DNA of 64,000 nucleotides from Phycicoccus sp. Root101 (GTDB lineage Bacteria; Actinomycetota; Actinomycetes; Actinomycetales; Dermatophilaceae): NCBI RefSeq assembly GCF_001426245.1, contig NZ_LMCM01000011.1, forward strand, positions 62,001 through 126,000, given 5' to 3'. The notes below the pieces were generated by a model, which was given only the letters and a program-made list of their open reading frames with translations, made no database searches and was not told the DNA's origin. The position numbers and the translations under genes were made by a program. This document shows positions 36,585 through 46,385 of the stretch, one piece after another (positions within the stretch are counted from its first letter, which is position 1; each line of letters begins with the position of its first letter).

Positions 36585-37903
36585 GCGGTGGCCTTCTCCT
36601 TCGCGAACAGCGACGACTCCCTCGGATCGAAGGGGCAGCCACCGTTGGTGAGGTGTGCGAGGTACTCCTCGCGGAAGTACTGGATGCTGCTGGTGATCGG
36701 CGACGTGGCACCGTCACCCAGCGCGCAGAAGCTGCGACCGAGGATGTTGTCGCAGATGTCGAGCAGCTTGTCGAGGTCCTCCTCGGACCCCTCGCCGTGC
36801 TCGAGCCGGCCGAGGATCTGCTTGAGCCACCACGTGCCCTCACGGCACGGGGTGCACTTGCCGCAGGACTCGTGCTTGTAGAAGTCGGTCCAGCGGTCGA
36901 CGGCCCGCACCACGCAGGTGGTGTCGTCGAAGATCTGCAGGGCGCGCGTGCCGAGCATCGAGCCCGCGGCCGCCACCGACTCGAAGTCGAGCGGGGTGTC
37001 GAGGTGCTCGTCGGTGAACAGCGGGGTGGAGGAGCCACCGGGCGTCCAGAACTTCAGCTTGTGGTTGGGGTCGCGCATCCCACCGGCCATGTCGAGCAGC
37101 TCGCGCAGCGTGATGCCCAGGGGCGCCTCGTACTGGCCGGGGCGCTTGACGTGGCCCGACAGGCTGAAGATGCCGAAGCCCTGGGACTTGGCGGTGCCCA
37201 TGTCGGAGAACCAGTCGGCGCCGTGCAGCAGGATCGGCGGGACCGAGGCGATCGACTCGACGTTGTTGACCACGGTCGGGCGGGCGTAGAGGCCTGCGAC
37301 GGCCGGGAACGGCGGCTTGAGGCGCGGTTGTCCGCGACGGCCCTCGAGGCTGTCGAGCAGCGCCGTCTCCTCGCCGCAGATGTAGGCGCCGGCACCCGCG
37401 TGCACGGTGATGTCCAGGTCGAAGCCGGAGCCGTGGATGTTCTTGCCCAGGTGGCCCGCGGCATACGCCTCCTCCACCGCGCGCAGCAGGCGGCGGTAGA
37501 CGTGCACGACCTCGCCGCGCAGGTAGATGAAGGCGTGGTTGCAGCCGATGGCGTAGGAGGTGATGACGCAGCCCTCGATGAGGAACTGCGGTGCCGCCAT
37601 CATGAGCGGGATGTCCTTGCAGGTGCCCGGCTCGGACTCGTCGGCGTTGACGACGAGGTAGCGGGGGCCGCCGTCCGGCGGGGGCAGGAAGCCCCACTTC
37701 ATGCCGGTCGGGAAGCCTGCGCCCCCACGACCGCGCAGGCCGGAGTCCTTGGTCATCTGCACGAGGTCGGCGGGAGCCATCGAGAGCGCCTTCTTCAGCG
37801 CCTGGTAGCCCTCGTTCTTCTCGTACGTCTCCAGGGTCCAGGACTGCGGGTCGTCCCAGAACTTGGTGAGGATCGGGGTGAGCGTGGTGGCCACGGCTGT
37901 CAC
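36581..37903 (-). CDS. nuoF: NADH-quinone oxidoreductase subunit F
   Basis: NuoF (440 residues) binds NADH and FMN and carries cluster N3. [16 protein letters not shown] is the NADH/FMN glycine-rich loop, [21 protein letters not shown] the FMN-binding stretch, and [15 protein letters not shown] with a later FCALGD supply the four cluster cysteines. The start is GTG at 37903 inside the nuoE stop (GTGA); a second GTG nine bases downstream is possible. Confidence 0.97.
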   Translation of the reverse strand: MTAVATTLTPILTKFWDDPQSWTLETYEKNEGYQALKKALSMAPADLVQMTKDSGLRGRGGAGFPTGMKWGFLPPPDGGPRYLVVNADESEPGTCKDIPLMMAAPQFLIEGCVITSYAIGCNHAFIYLRGEVVHVYRRLLRAVEEAYAAGHLGKNIHGSGFDLDITVHAGAGAYICGEETALLDSLEGRRGQPRLKPPFPAVAGLYARPTVVNNVESIASVPPILLHGADWFSDMGTAKSQGFGIFSLSGHVKRPGQYEAPLGITLRELLDMAGGMRDPNHKLKFWTPGGSSTPLFTDEHLDTPLDFESVAAAGSMLGTRALQIFDDTTCVVRAVDRWTDFYKHESCGKCTPCREGTWWLKQILGRLEHGEGSEEDLDKLLDICDNILGRSFCALGDGATSPITSSIQYFREEYLAHLTNGGCPFDPRESSLFAKEKATA

Positions 37904-38748
37904 TTCCCCTCGGCGGGCTTGGAGCCCGCCTGCTCGTCGGCGGCGTTGGACGGCGTGTCGGTGGAGGAGCTGCGCCCCGGCGCCAGGCCGGCCGTGCCGG
38001 CGTCGCCGTCGGCGGGAGCGGCGTGCTTGGCGCCCGGGGCGGTCCAGTTGCGGTCCTTGGCGACCCGCAGGCCCTCGAGGGACGAGGGACCGGCGCCGAC
38101 ACCCTCGTCGGCGAGGCCGTCGTGGAAGCCGGCCAGGACGCGGGAGACCTGCTTGAAGCTGCAGACCTTCGCCGCGCCGCGCGTGGGGGCGACGTCCTTG
38201 CCCGCGCGCAGGTCGTCGACGAGCTGCTTGGTCGAGTCGGGCGTCTGGTTGTCGAAGAACTCCCAGTTGGCCATGATCACCGGCGCGTAGTCGCAGGCCG
38301 CGTTGCACTCGACCCGCTCGAGGGTGATCTTGCCGTCGGCCGTCGTCTCGTCGTGGCCGATGCCGAGGTGCTCGGAGACCTCGTCCCAGATCTGGTCGCC
38401 GCCCATGATGGCGCAGAGCGTGTTGGTGCAGACGCCGACGGTGTACTCACCGTTGGGGTGGCGCTTGTACTGCGTGTAGAACGTCGCGACGCCCGACACC
38501 TCGGCGGTGGTCAGGTCGAGGACCTCCGCGCAGAAGTCGATGCCGCGGCCCGTGACGTACCCGTCGACGCTCTGCACCAGGTGCAGCAGCGGCAGCAGCG
38601 CCGAACGCTTCTGCGGGTACTTCGCCACCACCTGGGCGGCGTCCTCGTGGAGGCCCGCCAGGACGTCGGCCGGGTAGGGCTCCTTGGACTCGACGGGGAC
38701 GTTGAGGTGACCTGAGGCGGTCTGCAGTCCGAAGTTGTCTCCGCTCAT
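37900..38748 (-). CDS. nuoE: NADH-quinone oxidoreductase subunit E
   Basis: NuoE (282 residues) has a thioredoxin-like domain with a [2Fe-2S] cluster (N1a): the ligands are in VCTNTLCAIMG and ECNAACDYAP. The core ends near residue 200. A C-terminal extension of about 80 residues, rich in Ala, Gly, Pro and Ser, is not found in most NuoE and looks disordered. ATG at 38748 shares a base with the nuoD stop. Confidence 0.96.
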   Translation of the reverse strand: MSGDNFGLQTASGHLNVPVESKEPYPADVLAGLHEDAAQVVAKYPQKRSALLPLLHLVQSVDGYVTGRGIDFCAEVLDLTTAEVSGVATFYTQYKRHPNGEYTVGVCTNTLCAIMGGDQIWDEVSEHLGIGHDETTADGKITLERVECNAACDYAPVIMANWEFFDNQTPDSTKQLVDDLRAGKDVAPTRGAAKVCSFKQVSRVLAGFHDGLADEGVGAGPSSLEGLRVAKDRNWTAPGAKHAAPADGDAGTAGLAPGRSSSTDTPSNAADEQAGSKPAEGK

Positions 38749-40100
38749 CAGCGGTCCACGCCTCCCATGACGGGGTCGATCGAGGCCACGGCGACGATGA
38801 CGTCGGCGATCTGGCTGCCCTCGCACATGGCGGCAGTGGCCTGCAGGTTGTTGAAGGACGGGTCCCGGAAGTGCGCGCGGTAGGGGCGCGTCCCGCCGTC
38901 GGACACCGTGTGGCAGCCGAGCTCGCCCTTGGGGCTCTCCACGGCGGCATACGCCTGGCCGGGCGGCACCCGGAAGCCCTCGGTCACCAGCTTGAAGTGG
39001 TGGATGAGCGACTCCATCGAGGTGCCCATGATCTCGCGGATGTGGTCGAGGCTGTTGCCCATGCCGTCGCCGCCGATGGCCAGCTGGGCCGGCCACGCGA
39101 TCTTCTTGTCGGCGACCATGACCGGGCCCGGGTTCGACTGCAGGCGGTCGATGGCCTGCTCGACGATCTTGAGGGACTCGTACATCTCGTCGATGCGGAT
39201 CCGCAGGCGGGCGTAGGCGTCGGCCTCGGTGCGGGTGATGACCTCGAACTCGTAGGTCTCATAGCCGCAGTAGGGGTCGAGCTTGCGCAGGTCGTGCGGC
39301 AGGCCGGTCGAGCGCAGCACCGGACCGGTGATGCCCAGGGCCATGCAGCCCGACAGGTCGAGGTAGCCGACGTCGACGGTGCGTCCCTTGAGGATGGGGT
39401 TCTCGTTGAGCAGGAGCTCGAGCTCGCCGAGTCCCTTGCGCAGCAACGGAACCGTGTCGCGCACCTTGTCGATGGCGCCCGGGGGCAGGTCCTGCGCGAC
39501 GCCGCCGGGGCGGATGAACGCGTTGTTCATGCGCAGCCCGGTGACCATCTCGAAGATGGCCAGGATGCGCTCGCGCTCGCGGAAGCCGACGGTCATGACC
39601 GTGCTGGCCCCCATCTCCATGCCACCGGTCGCGAGGGCGACGAGGTGGGAGGTGATGCGGTTGAGCTCCATCATGAGGACGCGGATGACGTTGGCGCGCT
39701 CGGGGATCTGGTCGGTGATGCCGAGCAGCTTCTCCACGGACAGGCAGTACGCCGCCTCGTTGAAGAAGGGCGTCAGGTAGTCCATGCGGGTGCAGAACGT
39801 GACGCCCTGGGTCCAGGTGCGGAACTCCATGTTCTTCTCGATGCCGGTGTGCAGGTAGCCGATGCCCGCGCGGGTCTCGGTCACCGTCTCGCCGTCGAGC
39901 TCGAGGATGAGGCGCAGCACGCCGTGCGTCGACGGGTGCTGCGGACCCATGTTGACGACGATCCGCTCCTCGTGGAGGGCAGCGGCCTCGTCGACGAGCT
40001 GGTCCCAGTCGCCGCCGGTGGCGTTGAAGATGTGCGCGCCCTCGGCCGCAGCCGCGTCGGCTCCGGAGGTCGCGTAGATGTCGGTGGTGTCGGTGCTCAT
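38748..40100 (-). CDS. nuoD: NADH-quinone oxidoreductase subunit D
   Basis: NuoD (450 residues) is the 49-kDa subunit that lines the quinone site. [21 protein letters not shown] carries the conserved quinone-site histidine, and [32 protein letters not shown] and the C-terminal DPVMGGVDR are all intact. About 40 residues of acidic leader precede the core. ATG at 40100 shares one base with the nuoC stop (TGATG). Confidence 0.97.
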   Translation of the reverse strand: MSTDTTDIYATSGADAAAAEGAHIFNATGGDWDQLVDEAAALHEERIVVNMGPQHPSTHGVLRLILELDGETVTETRAGIGYLHTGIEKNMEFRTWTQGVTFCTRMDYLTPFFNEAAYCLSVEKLLGITDQIPERANVIRVLMMELNRITSHLVALATGGMEMGASTVMTVGFRERERILAIFEMVTGLRMNNAFIRPGGVAQDLPPGAIDKVRDTVPLLRKGLGELELLLNENPILKGRTVDVGYLDLSGCMALGITGPVLRSTGLPHDLRKLDPYCGYETYEFEVITRTEADAYARLRIRIDEMYESLKIVEQAIDRLQSNPGPVMVADKKIAWPAQLAIGGDGMGNSLDHIREIMGTSMESLIHHFKLVTEGFRVPPGQAYAAVESPKGELGCHTVSDGGTRPYRAHFRDPSFNNLQATAAMCEGSQIADVIVAVASIDPVMGGVDR

Positions 40101-40969
40101 CAGTTGTAAGACCTCCGCTGGTCCGGCGGCGGGACCGTGGCCCCCTTGTACTCGACGGGGATGCCGCCGAGGGGGTAGTCCTTGCGCTGGGGGTGGCCCG
40201 GCCAGTCGTCGGGCATGAGGATCCGGGTCAGCGCGGGGTGGCCGTCGAACTGGATCCCGAACATGTCCCACGTCTCGCGCTCGTGCCAGTCGTTCGCCGG
40301 GTAGATCTCGACGATCGACGGGATGTGCGGGTCGGCGTCGGGGGCAGTGACCTCGACGCGGACCCGGCGTCCGCCGTGGGTGATCGACAGGAAGTGGTAG
40401 ACCGCGTGGAGCTCTCGGCCCTCTTCCTGCGGGTGGTGCACACCGGACACGCCGGTGCAGATCTCGAAGCGCAGCGCGGGGTCGTCGCGCAGCGCCCGCG
40501 CGACCGCCCTGAGGTGCTCGCGCCGGACGAACAGGGTCAGCTCGCCCCGGTCGACGACCGCGCGCTCGACGGCCTCGGAGTAGGAGGCGGAGCCGCCCAC
40601 CAGCCCCTGCTCGAGCCGGTCGGCGATCTCGTCGAAGTAGCTGCCGTACGGACGCACCGCGGCGGCCGGGAAGAGGATCGGGCTGACCATGCCGCCGTAC
40701 CCGGTGGTGTCACCGGTGTCGGTGGCACCGAACATGCCGCGGCGCTCACCGACCTGGACGGGGTCGGGCGTGGTGCCGGGGGCGGCGGGGAGCCGGTCCC
40801 CGGTCTCGCGGTCGGTCACGGCGCCGGGCTCGGCCCCGACGGTGGCCCCGGCCACGACGGCGGCCGGCTGGTCGGGTCCGTCGCCCTTGTCGGCGGCGGC
40901 GTCAGCGGCCTTGTTGCCGAGGACGTCGCTGTTGGCGGTGGCCTGCTTCGGGTCCTTCTCGTCGCTCAC
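40100..40969 (-). CDS. nuoC: NADH-quinone oxidoreductase subunit C
   Basis: NuoC (289 residues) is the 30-kDa subunit. The domain core, with [37 protein letters not shown] and the C-terminal [15 protein letters not shown], is typical. An N-terminal extension of roughly 85 residues, acidic and Ala/Gly/Pro-rich, precedes it, as in several other actinobacteria. The start is GTG at 40969, in GTGA overlap with the nuoB stop. Confidence 0.96.
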   Translation of the reverse strand: MSDEKDPKQATANSDVLGNKAADAAADKGDGPDQPAAVVAGATVGAEPGAVTDRETGDRLPAAPGTTPDPVQVGERRGMFGATDTGDTTGYGGMVSPILFPAAAVRPYGSYFDEIADRLEQGLVGGSASYSEAVERAVVDRGELTLFVRREHLRAVARALRDDPALRFEICTGVSGVHHPQEEGRELHAVYHFLSITHGGRRVRVEVTAPDADPHIPSIVEIYPANDWHERETWDMFGIQFDGHPALTRILMPDDWPGHPQRKDYPLGGIPVEYKGATVPPPDQRRSYN

Positions 40970-41619
40970 GCGACACCTCCGTGCGCGCCGTGGTCGTGGC
41001 TGTGCGAGTGGCTGTGGGCGTGCGACGGGCCGGCAGCGGCCAGCGGCAGGCTGGTGCCCGCACCCTGGGCGAGCAGGCCGGTCATCTGGTGCGTCGGCGT
41101 CGCCGAGAGGGCGGCCGCCTCGGCCGCGCGGGCCGCAGCGACGCGGTTGACGCCGAGCTTGCTGTTCTGGATCTGCTCGTGCAGCGTCAGGATCGCGTTG
41201 AGGAGCATCTCGGGGCGGGGCGGACACCCTGGCAGGTAGACGTCGACCGGGATGATGTGGTCGACCCCCTGCACGATGGCGTAGTTGTTGAACATGCCAC
41301 CGGAGCTGGCGCAGACACCCATGGAGATGACCCACTTGGGCTCGGGCATCTGGTCGTAGACCTGGCGCACGACGGGGGCCATCTTCTGGCTGACCCGGCC
41401 GGCGACGATCATCAGGTCGGCCTGGCGCGGCGTCGCGGAGAACCGCTCCATGCCGAACCGGGCGATGTCGTAGTCGGGCGTGCCGACGGCCATCATCTCG
41501 ATGGCGCAGCAGGCCAGACCGAACGTGGCGGGCCAGACCGAGCTCTTGCGCATGTAGCCCGCGACCTGCTCGACCGTGCTCAGCAGGAAGCCTGCGGGCA
41601 GCTTCTCTTCGATTCCCAT
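40966..41619 (-). CDS. nuoB: NADH-quinone oxidoreductase subunit B
   Basis: NuoB (217 residues) holds cluster N2. The ligands are the tandem cysteines in [11 protein letters not shown], a third in [12 protein letters not shown] and a fourth in [10 protein letters not shown]. After residue about 165 comes an actinobacterial tail that ends in a histidine-rich run ([17 protein letters not shown]), not part of the fold and able in principle to bind metal. The GTGA overlap at the end couples it to nuoC. Confidence 0.97.
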   Translation of the reverse strand: MGIEEKLPAGFLLSTVEQVAGYMRKSSVWPATFGLACCAIEMMAVGTPDYDIARFGMERFSATPRQADLMIVAGRVSQKMAPVVRQVYDQMPEPKWVISMGVCASSGGMFNNYAIVQGVDHIIPVDVYLPGCPPRPEMLLNAILTLHEQIQNSKLGVNRVAAARAAEAAALSATPTHQMTGLLAQGAGTSLPLAAAGPSHAHSHSHSHDHGAHGGVA

Positions 41620-41638
41620 TGCTTTGTCCTAGTCCTCG

Positions 41639-42001
41639 TCAGTCCCACTCGAGGCCGCCGCGGCGCCACACGTATGCGTAGGCCACGAAGACGGTCAGGA
41701 TGAACAGCACCATCTCGACGAGTGCGAAGAGACCGAGCTGGTTGAACGCGACGGCGAACGGGTAGAGGAACACCGATTCGATGTCGAAGATGATGAAGAG
41801 CATGGCGGTCAGGTAGTACTTGATCGGCACGCGCCCGCCGCCGGCGGCCTGGGGCGTCGGCTCGATGCCGCACTCATAGGCGTCGAGCTTCGCGCGGTTG
41901 TAGCGCTTGGGCCCCGCGATCGAGGCGGCGAAGACCGAGAACACGGCGAAGCCGCCACCGATCGCCAACAGGAAAAGCAGGGGGACGTAGGGGTTGCTCA
42001 T
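41639..42001 (-). CDS. nuoA: NADH-quinone oxidoreductase subunit A
   Basis: NuoA (120 residues) is the first gene of the main complex I operon nuoA-N. It shows three helices, the conserved loop AYECGIEPTP, and the acidic pair in IIFDIESVFLYP (Asp73, Glu75). The ATG is preceded by a GGGGAG ribosome site, so unlike the paralogue at 279-638 it is not leaderless. The 160-bp upstream gap probably holds the operon promoter, which I cannot define. Confidence 0.97.
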   Translation of the reverse strand: MSNPYVPLLFLLAIGGGFAVFSVFAASIAGPKRYNRAKLDAYECGIEPTPQAAGGGRVPIKYYLTAMLFIIFDIESVFLYPFAVAFNQLGLFALVEMVLFILTVFVAYAYVWRRGGLEWD

Positions 42002-42068
42002 CGCCGTGCCACTCCCCTTCCGAAGTCATCTGTGAGCTCATGTGTGACGTCGTGCTCGACGTCGTGGC

Positions 42069-42088
42069 TGACGCCGTGGGCGGCGTCA
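42069..42088 (-). terminator. Small hairpin downstream of the MenJ-like gene
   Basis: TGACGCC (42069-42075) pairs with GGCGTCA (42082-42088) over a 6-nt loop in the gap between the reductase gene and nuoA. It may stop read-through into the nuo operon. Apart from this the 42002-42161 gap shows no other clear element. Confidence 0.4.
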
Positions 42089-42161
42089 GGGCGGGACGTG
42101 CAGCCGGGCCGCGACGTGCGCGCCCCAATCCTAGGGGTGGCCTCCGAGATTGCACGACGGG

Positions 42162-43496
42162 TCATGCGTCGGGCGCCATCTTCGACAGGGCGGTGATGAG
42201 GCGGTCGCTCGCGTCGCCCCCGCGGGGCTCGGCGAGGTTGGCCATCACCTTGAGGAGGAACTTCATGAGCGTGGTGCGCGGAAGTCCGTACTTCGTGGCC
42301 AGGCGCATGATCTCGGGGTTGCCGATCATCTTCGCGAAGTACCGGCCGAGCGTGTAGTACCCGCCCAGCGAGTCGGCCATGACACCCGGGTAGGACTGCA
42401 GGACCCGCTCCCGCTGGGCGTCGTCGGTGCGGGCGAACGCCTGGGCGATCACCTCGGCCGCGAGCCGACCCGACTCCATGGCGTAGGCGATGCCCTCGCC
42501 GTTGAACGGGTTGACCATGCCGCCGGCGTCGCCGACGAGGAGGAGGCCCTGGTCGTAGTGCGGCTGGCGGTTGAAGCCCATCGGGAGCGCGGCTCCGCGG
42601 ATCGGGCCGACCATCGTCTCGTCGGAGTAGGTCCACTCCTGCGGCATGGTGGCGACCCAGCGGCGCATGACGTCCTTGTAGTCCGTCTTGCCGAAGGCGC
42701 TGGAGGTGTTGAGGATGCCGAGCCCGACGTTGGAGGTGCCGTCACCGACACCGAAGATCCAGCCGTAGCCGGGCAGGAGCACCTTCTTGCCGTTCGCGTC
42801 GGTCGACCACAGCTCGAGCCAGGACTCGAGGTAGTCGTCGTCGTGGCGCGGGCTGGTGTAGTAGGTGCGGACCGCGACACCCATGGGTCGGTCCTCGCGC
42901 TTCTCGCGGCCCATCGCCAGGGACAACCGGGAGGAGTTGCCGTCGGCCGCCACGACCAGGGGTGCGGTGTAGCGCAGCTCCGGTCCGGTCGCCCGGCCCT
43001 TCTCGTCCGTGGCCTTGGCCGTGACACCGACGATGGACCCCTTGGAGTCCACGATCGGGCCGGTGACGTTGGTGCCCTCGCGCAGTCGCGCACCGTGCTT
43101 CACGGCGTGCTTGGCCAGGATGTCGTCGAAGTCCTGGCGCGTGCGCACCAGGCCGTAGGGCGGGAAGCTCGCGAGGTCCGGCCACGGCAGCGACAGGCGC
43201 ATCCCGCCGCCGATGATCCGCAGCCCGTGGTTCTTGATCCAGCCGTCCTCCTCGGGCGTGGGGATGCCGAGGGTGATGAGCTCCTTGACCGCTCGCGGGG
43301 TCAGTCCGTCGCCGCAGACCTTCTCGCGCGGGAAGGTCGTCTTCTCCAGGAGGAGGACGTCCAGTCCCGTCATCGCCAGGTATGCCGCGGTCGCGGATCC
43401 CGCGGGACCCGCGCCGACGACGATGACGTCGGCGGTCTCGGTGGCTGCGCCGATCGTGGAGCTGCCTCCGACGACCTCGCTGATGCTGTGTGTCAC
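42162..43496 (-). CDS. menJ: Geranylgeranyl reductase family flavoprotein, probable menaquinone reductase (MenJ-like)
   Basis: The 444-residue FAD protein has the dinucleotide motif VVGAGPAGSATA (27-38), the family motif EKTTFPREKVCGDGLTPRAV, and a late GDAGGMVNPFNGEGIAYAMESG. It is of the group that saturates double bonds in polyprenyl chains. The position beside nuo and menG/menF/menD fits MenJ of Mycobacterium tuberculosis, which hydrogenates one isoprene unit of menaquinone. Partly hydrogenated menaquinones such as MK-8(H4) are usual in Intrasporangiaceae. A role in archaeal-type lipid or carotenoid reduction is less likely from context. GTG start at 43496 with a GGTGAGG-like ribosome site. 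Confidence 0.85.
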   Translation of the reverse strand: MTHSISEVVGGSSTIGAATETADVIVVGAGPAGSATAAYLAMTGLDVLLLEKTTFPREKVCGDGLTPRAVKELITLGIPTPEEDGWIKNHGLRIIGGGMRLSLPWPDLASFPPYGLVRTRQDFDDILAKHAVKHGARLREGTNVTGPIVDSKGSIVGVTAKATDEKGRATGPELRYTAPLVVAADGNSSRLSLAMGREKREDRPMGVAVRTYYTSPRHDDDYLESWLELWSTDANGKKVLLPGYGWIFGVGDGTSNVGLGILNTSSAFGKTDYKDVMRRWVATMPQEWTYSDETMVGPIRGAALPMGFNRQPHYDQGLLLVGDAGGMVNPFNGEGIAYAMESGRLAAEVIAQAFARTDDAQRERVLQSYPGVMADSLGGYYTLGRYFAKMIGNPEIMRLATKYGLPRTTLMKFLLKVMANLAEPRGGDASDRLITALSKMAPDA

Positions 43497-43645
43497 GCCT
43501 GCCTCACCCGCTTGTGAACGACTTCACGAACTTCAAATGCGGAGTCTATTCCCGCCCTCATCGGCCCTCCTAGTAAGGCAGCCCTAACCGCCTGCCGCCC
43601 CGGCTCCAGCTCGGCACCGGCTCGGCGCGAGCCTCGGTGCGCGAG

Positions 43646-44341
43646 TCACGCCGGCTTCACCGCTCGGTGCAGCGCGACGATGCCACCGGTCAGGTTCCGC
43701 CAGCCCACCTGCGACCAGCCGGCCGCCGCGATCGTCGTGGCGAGCTCGCGCTGCGCGGGCCACGCCTGGATCGACTCGGCGAGGTAGACGTAGGACTCCG
43801 GGTTGCTGCTGACCTTGCGTGCCACCGGCGGCAGGGAGCGCATGAGGTACTCGGTGTAGACCTTGCGGAAGGCGGCGTTGACCGGCTGGCTGAACTCGCA
43901 GACCACGAGCCGTCCGCCCGGCTTCACCACCCGCAGGAACTCCCCCAGCGCCGCCTCGACGCTGGCGACGTTGCGCAGGCCGAACGACATCGTGACGGCG
44001 TCGAAGCTGTCGTCCGCGAACGGCAGCCTCATCGCGTCGGCCGCGGTGAACCCGAGGTCGGGGCGACGCCGGTTGCCCACCCGCAGCATGCCGAGCGAGA
44101 AGTCCGCCGGGACGACGTTGACCCCACCGTCGGCGAACGGCTCGCTGCTCGTGCCCGTGCCGGCCGCGATGTCGAGCACCGTCTCCCCCGGCTGGGCCGC
44201 AACCGCCTTGAGGACGGCCCGGCGCCACAGGCGGTCCTGCCCCAGCGACAGCACGTCGTTGGTCAGGTCGTACTTGCCGGCCACGTCGTCGAACATCGCG
44301 GCGACGTCACGGGGGTCCTTGTCGAGGCTGGCACGCGTCAT
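43646..44341 (-). CDS. menG: Demethylmenaquinone methyltransferase
   Basis: The 231-residue UbiE/MenG protein uses S-adenosylmethionine to methylate demethylmenaquinone, the last step of menaquinone formation. [29 protein letters not shown] and [19 protein letters not shown] (SAM loop) are typical, as are [19 protein letters not shown] and LVVCEFSQP. The ATG at 44341 has a GGGAGGA ribosome site. It is divergent from menF with 96 bp between. Confidence 0.95.
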   Translation of the reverse strand: MTRASLDKDPRDVAAMFDDVAGKYDLTNDVLSLGQDRLWRRAVLKAVAAQPGETVLDIAAGTGTSSEPFADGGVNVVPADFSLGMLRVGNRRRPDLGFTAADAMRLPFADDSFDAVTMSFGLRNVASVEAALGEFLRVVKPGGRLVVCEFSQPVNAAFRKVYTEYLMRSLPPVARKVSSNPESYVYLAESIQAWPAQRELATTIAAAGWSQVGWRNLTGGIVALHRAVKPA

Positions 44342-44421
44342 GGCGCCATCCTCCCGCACCCCGCGCGGAGGGGCAGCCCCGCCCCGGCTCGGCCCGCGAC
44401 CGGCGCCATACCGGTCGGTCG

Positions 44422-44427
44422 TAGGCT
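44422..44427 (+). promoter_or_regulatory. -10 element of menF
   Basis: TAGGCT begins 16 nt before the ATG at 44438, giving a leader of only a few nucleotides without a ribosome site. Confidence 0.45.
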
Positions 44428-44437
44428 GGCCCCCGAC

Positions 44438-45730
44438 ATGAGCACCCTGCCCACTCCCGCCGCGGCTGCCCGCCAGGGGACCCACCTCGTCGCCCGCACC
44501 GTGGCGCTCACCGACCCGGGCAGCCTGCTCACCCTGCTGCCCGACCTCGGTGACCCGCGCGAGATCGCCAGCTGGGTCCGTCGCGGCGAGGGGCTCGTGG
44601 GCTGGGGGCGTGCGCTGGAGTTCACGGCGCACGGACCCGACCGGTTCGCCCTCGCGGAGGAGTGGTGGCGCGACGTCGTCGCCTCCGCCGTCGTGCGCGA
44701 CGAGGTCGGCCGCCCCGGTTCCGGTCCGGTCACCTTCGGTTCGGTCGCGTATGCCGCCGGATCCCCTTCGGGCGCAACGCTCGTCGTGCCCGAGGTGGTC
44801 GTGGGCGCCCGTGACGGCGCCTGGTGGGTCACCACGATCGGCACCACCTCCGAGCTCCCCTCGCCCGTGCTCCCCGAGCAGTCCGCCCCCCTCGAGCCGA
44901 CAGGCGTCGCGTTCGCCGACGGGGCGCTGTCACCGGCCCAATGGGCCGGAGCCGTGGAGGAGGCGGTCGCCCGCATCACCGACGGCGACCTCGACAAGGT
45001 GGTCCTCGCGCGTGACCTGCGGGTCACCGCGTCCGAGCCCATCGACGCCCGCTGGTTGCTGCAGCGGCTGGCCGAGCGGTACGACACCACGTGGGTGTTC
45101 GCCGTCGACGGCCTGGTCGGGGCGACGCCGGAGATGCTCGTCCGGCTGGAGAAGGGCCTGGTGACGTCGCGCGTCCTGGCCGGCACCATCCGGCGCACCG
45201 GCGACGACGAGCACGACCTGGCGCTCGCGGGATCGCTGGCCCGGTCGAGCAAGGACCTCGAGGAGCACGAGTACGCCGTGCGTTCGGTCGCCGACGCCCT
45301 CCGCCCGCACTGCTCGTCGGTCAACGTCCCCGAGTCGCCGTTCGTGCTGCACCTGTCCAACGTCATGCACCTCGCCACCGACGTCGCAGGGGTGGTCGCC
45401 GACGGCGCGACCTCGCTCACCCTCGCCGCGTCCCTGCACCCCTCGGCCGCGGTGTGCGGCACACCCGCGGAGGTCGCCGACGCGGTGATCTCCGAGCTCG
45501 AGCACATGGACCGCGGCCGGTACGCCGGACCGGTCGGCTGGATGGACTCCTCCGGTGACGGCGAGTGGGGGATCGCGTTGCGCTGCGGCGCTTTCGAGCC
45601 CGACGACGCGGCATCGATGCGACTGTTCGCCGGGTGCGGCATCGTCGCCGGGTCCGACCCCGACTCGGAGGTCGCCGAGTCCGACGCCAAGCTCGTGCCG
45701 ATGCGCGACGCCCTGACGGCGCGGAGCTGA
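44438..45730 (+). CDS. menF: Isochorismate synthase
   Basis: The 430-residue chorismate-utilising enzyme converts chorismate to isochorismate for menaquinone. [46 protein letters not shown], the catalytic [14 protein letters not shown] region, [18 protein letters not shown] and [23 protein letters not shown] are the conserved blocks, with the magnesium-binding glutamates in SKDLEEHEY. No siderophore cluster adjoins; menD and menG lie next to it, so the MenF role is preferred over EntC. The following HAD gene begins two bases after the stop. Confidence 0.93.
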   Translation: MSTLPTPAAAARQGTHLVARTVALTDPGSLLTLLPDLGDPREIASWVRRGEGLVGWGRALEFTAHGPDRFALAEEWWRDVVASAVVRDEVGRPGSGPVTFGSVAYAAGSPSGATLVVPEVVVGARDGAWWVTTIGTTSELPSPVLPEQSAPLEPTGVAFADGALSPAQWAGAVEEAVARITDGDLDKVVLARDLRVTASEPIDARWLLQRLAERYDTTWVFAVDGLVGATPEMLVRLEKGLVTSRVLAGTIRRTGDDEHDLALAGSLARSSKDLEEHEYAVRSVADALRPHCSSVNVPESPFVLHLSNVMHLATDVAGVVADGATSLTLAASLHPSAAVCGTPAEVADAVISELEHMDRGRYAGPVGWMDSSGDGEWGIALRCGAFEPDDAASMRLFAGCGIVAGSDPDSEVAESDAKLVPMRDALTARS

Positions 45731-45731
45731 C

Positions 45732-46385
45732 GTGTCGGCCGGCGACCTCGCTCCACGTCCTGCGGACGTCGTCGTCTTCGACCTCGGCAACGTCCTGATC
45801 CGGTGGGACCCGGTGCCGGCCATCGCCGTCGCCGTCGGCCCCGAGCGGGCGGCCGCGTTCGTGGCCGACCCCGACTTCGACTTCGCCGCGTGGAACCACG
45901 CCAACGACGCGGGCCGCACCCTCGACGAGGCGGAGCAGTCGGCGCTCGCGTCGCACCCGCACTACGCGGAGGAGGTGCTCGCCTACGGCCGGCACTTCGA
46001 CGCGTCCCTCGTGGGCGAGATCGAGGGCACCGTCGCGATCCTCGAGGAGCTGCACGCGGCGAAGGTGCCGCTGTTCGCCCTGACCAACTGGTCGGCCGAC
46101 CTGTTCCCCGTGGCCGTCGAGCGCTTCGGGTTCCTCGACCTGTTCGAGGACATCATCGTCTCCGGTGAGGAGGGGGTGGCCAAGCCCGACCCCGAGATCT
46201 TCGAGGTGCTCGAGGAACGGGTCCGGCACCGCGCAGGGCTGGACGACTGCATCTTCATCGACGACAGCCCGGCGAACGTCCTCGCCGCCGAGGAGACGGG
46301 GCTCGACGCCATCCACTTCACGAACCCGGACCACCTGCGCGAGGACCTCATCGCGCGGGGTATGCCGCTGCGTCACCTGCCCTGA
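45732..46385 (+). CDS. HAD superfamily hydrolase (phosphatase)
   Basis: The 217-residue protein belongs to HAD subfamily IA. Motif I is VVFDLGNVLIRW; here the usual first catalytic aspartate is Asp17 and the second position (+2) is Gly-Asn instead of Asp, as in the YihX-like group. Motif II is ALTNWS, motif III is AKPDPEIF, and motif IV is IFIDDSPANV. It probably dephosphorylates a small sugar phosphate. GTG start at 45732, next to menF. Its last 38 bp overlap the end of menD, which runs the other way. Confidence 0.88.
   Translation: MSAGDLAPRPADVVVFDLGNVLIRWDPVPAIAVAVGPERAAAFVADPDFDFAAWNHANDAGRTLDEAEQSALASHPHYAEEVLAYGRHFDASLVGEIEGTVAILEELHAAKVPLFALTNWSADLFPVAVERFGFLDLFEDIIVSGEEGVAKPDPEIFEVLEERVRHRAGLDDCIFIDDSPANVLAAEETGLDAIHFTNPDHLREDLIARGMPLRHLP

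Noticed and set aside
34191..36881. 896-codon plus-strand open frame opposite nuoG
   Set aside because: Low-complexity Gly/Arg/Ala/Asp composition and no homologous motif; the opposite strand has complete NuoG with all cluster cysteines.
43574..43589. TAAGGCAGCCCTAACC as an IdeR box in front of the MenJ-like gene
   Set aside because: Only about 12 of 19 positions match and the half-sites are imperfect, much weaker than the boxes at 10034 and 14193.
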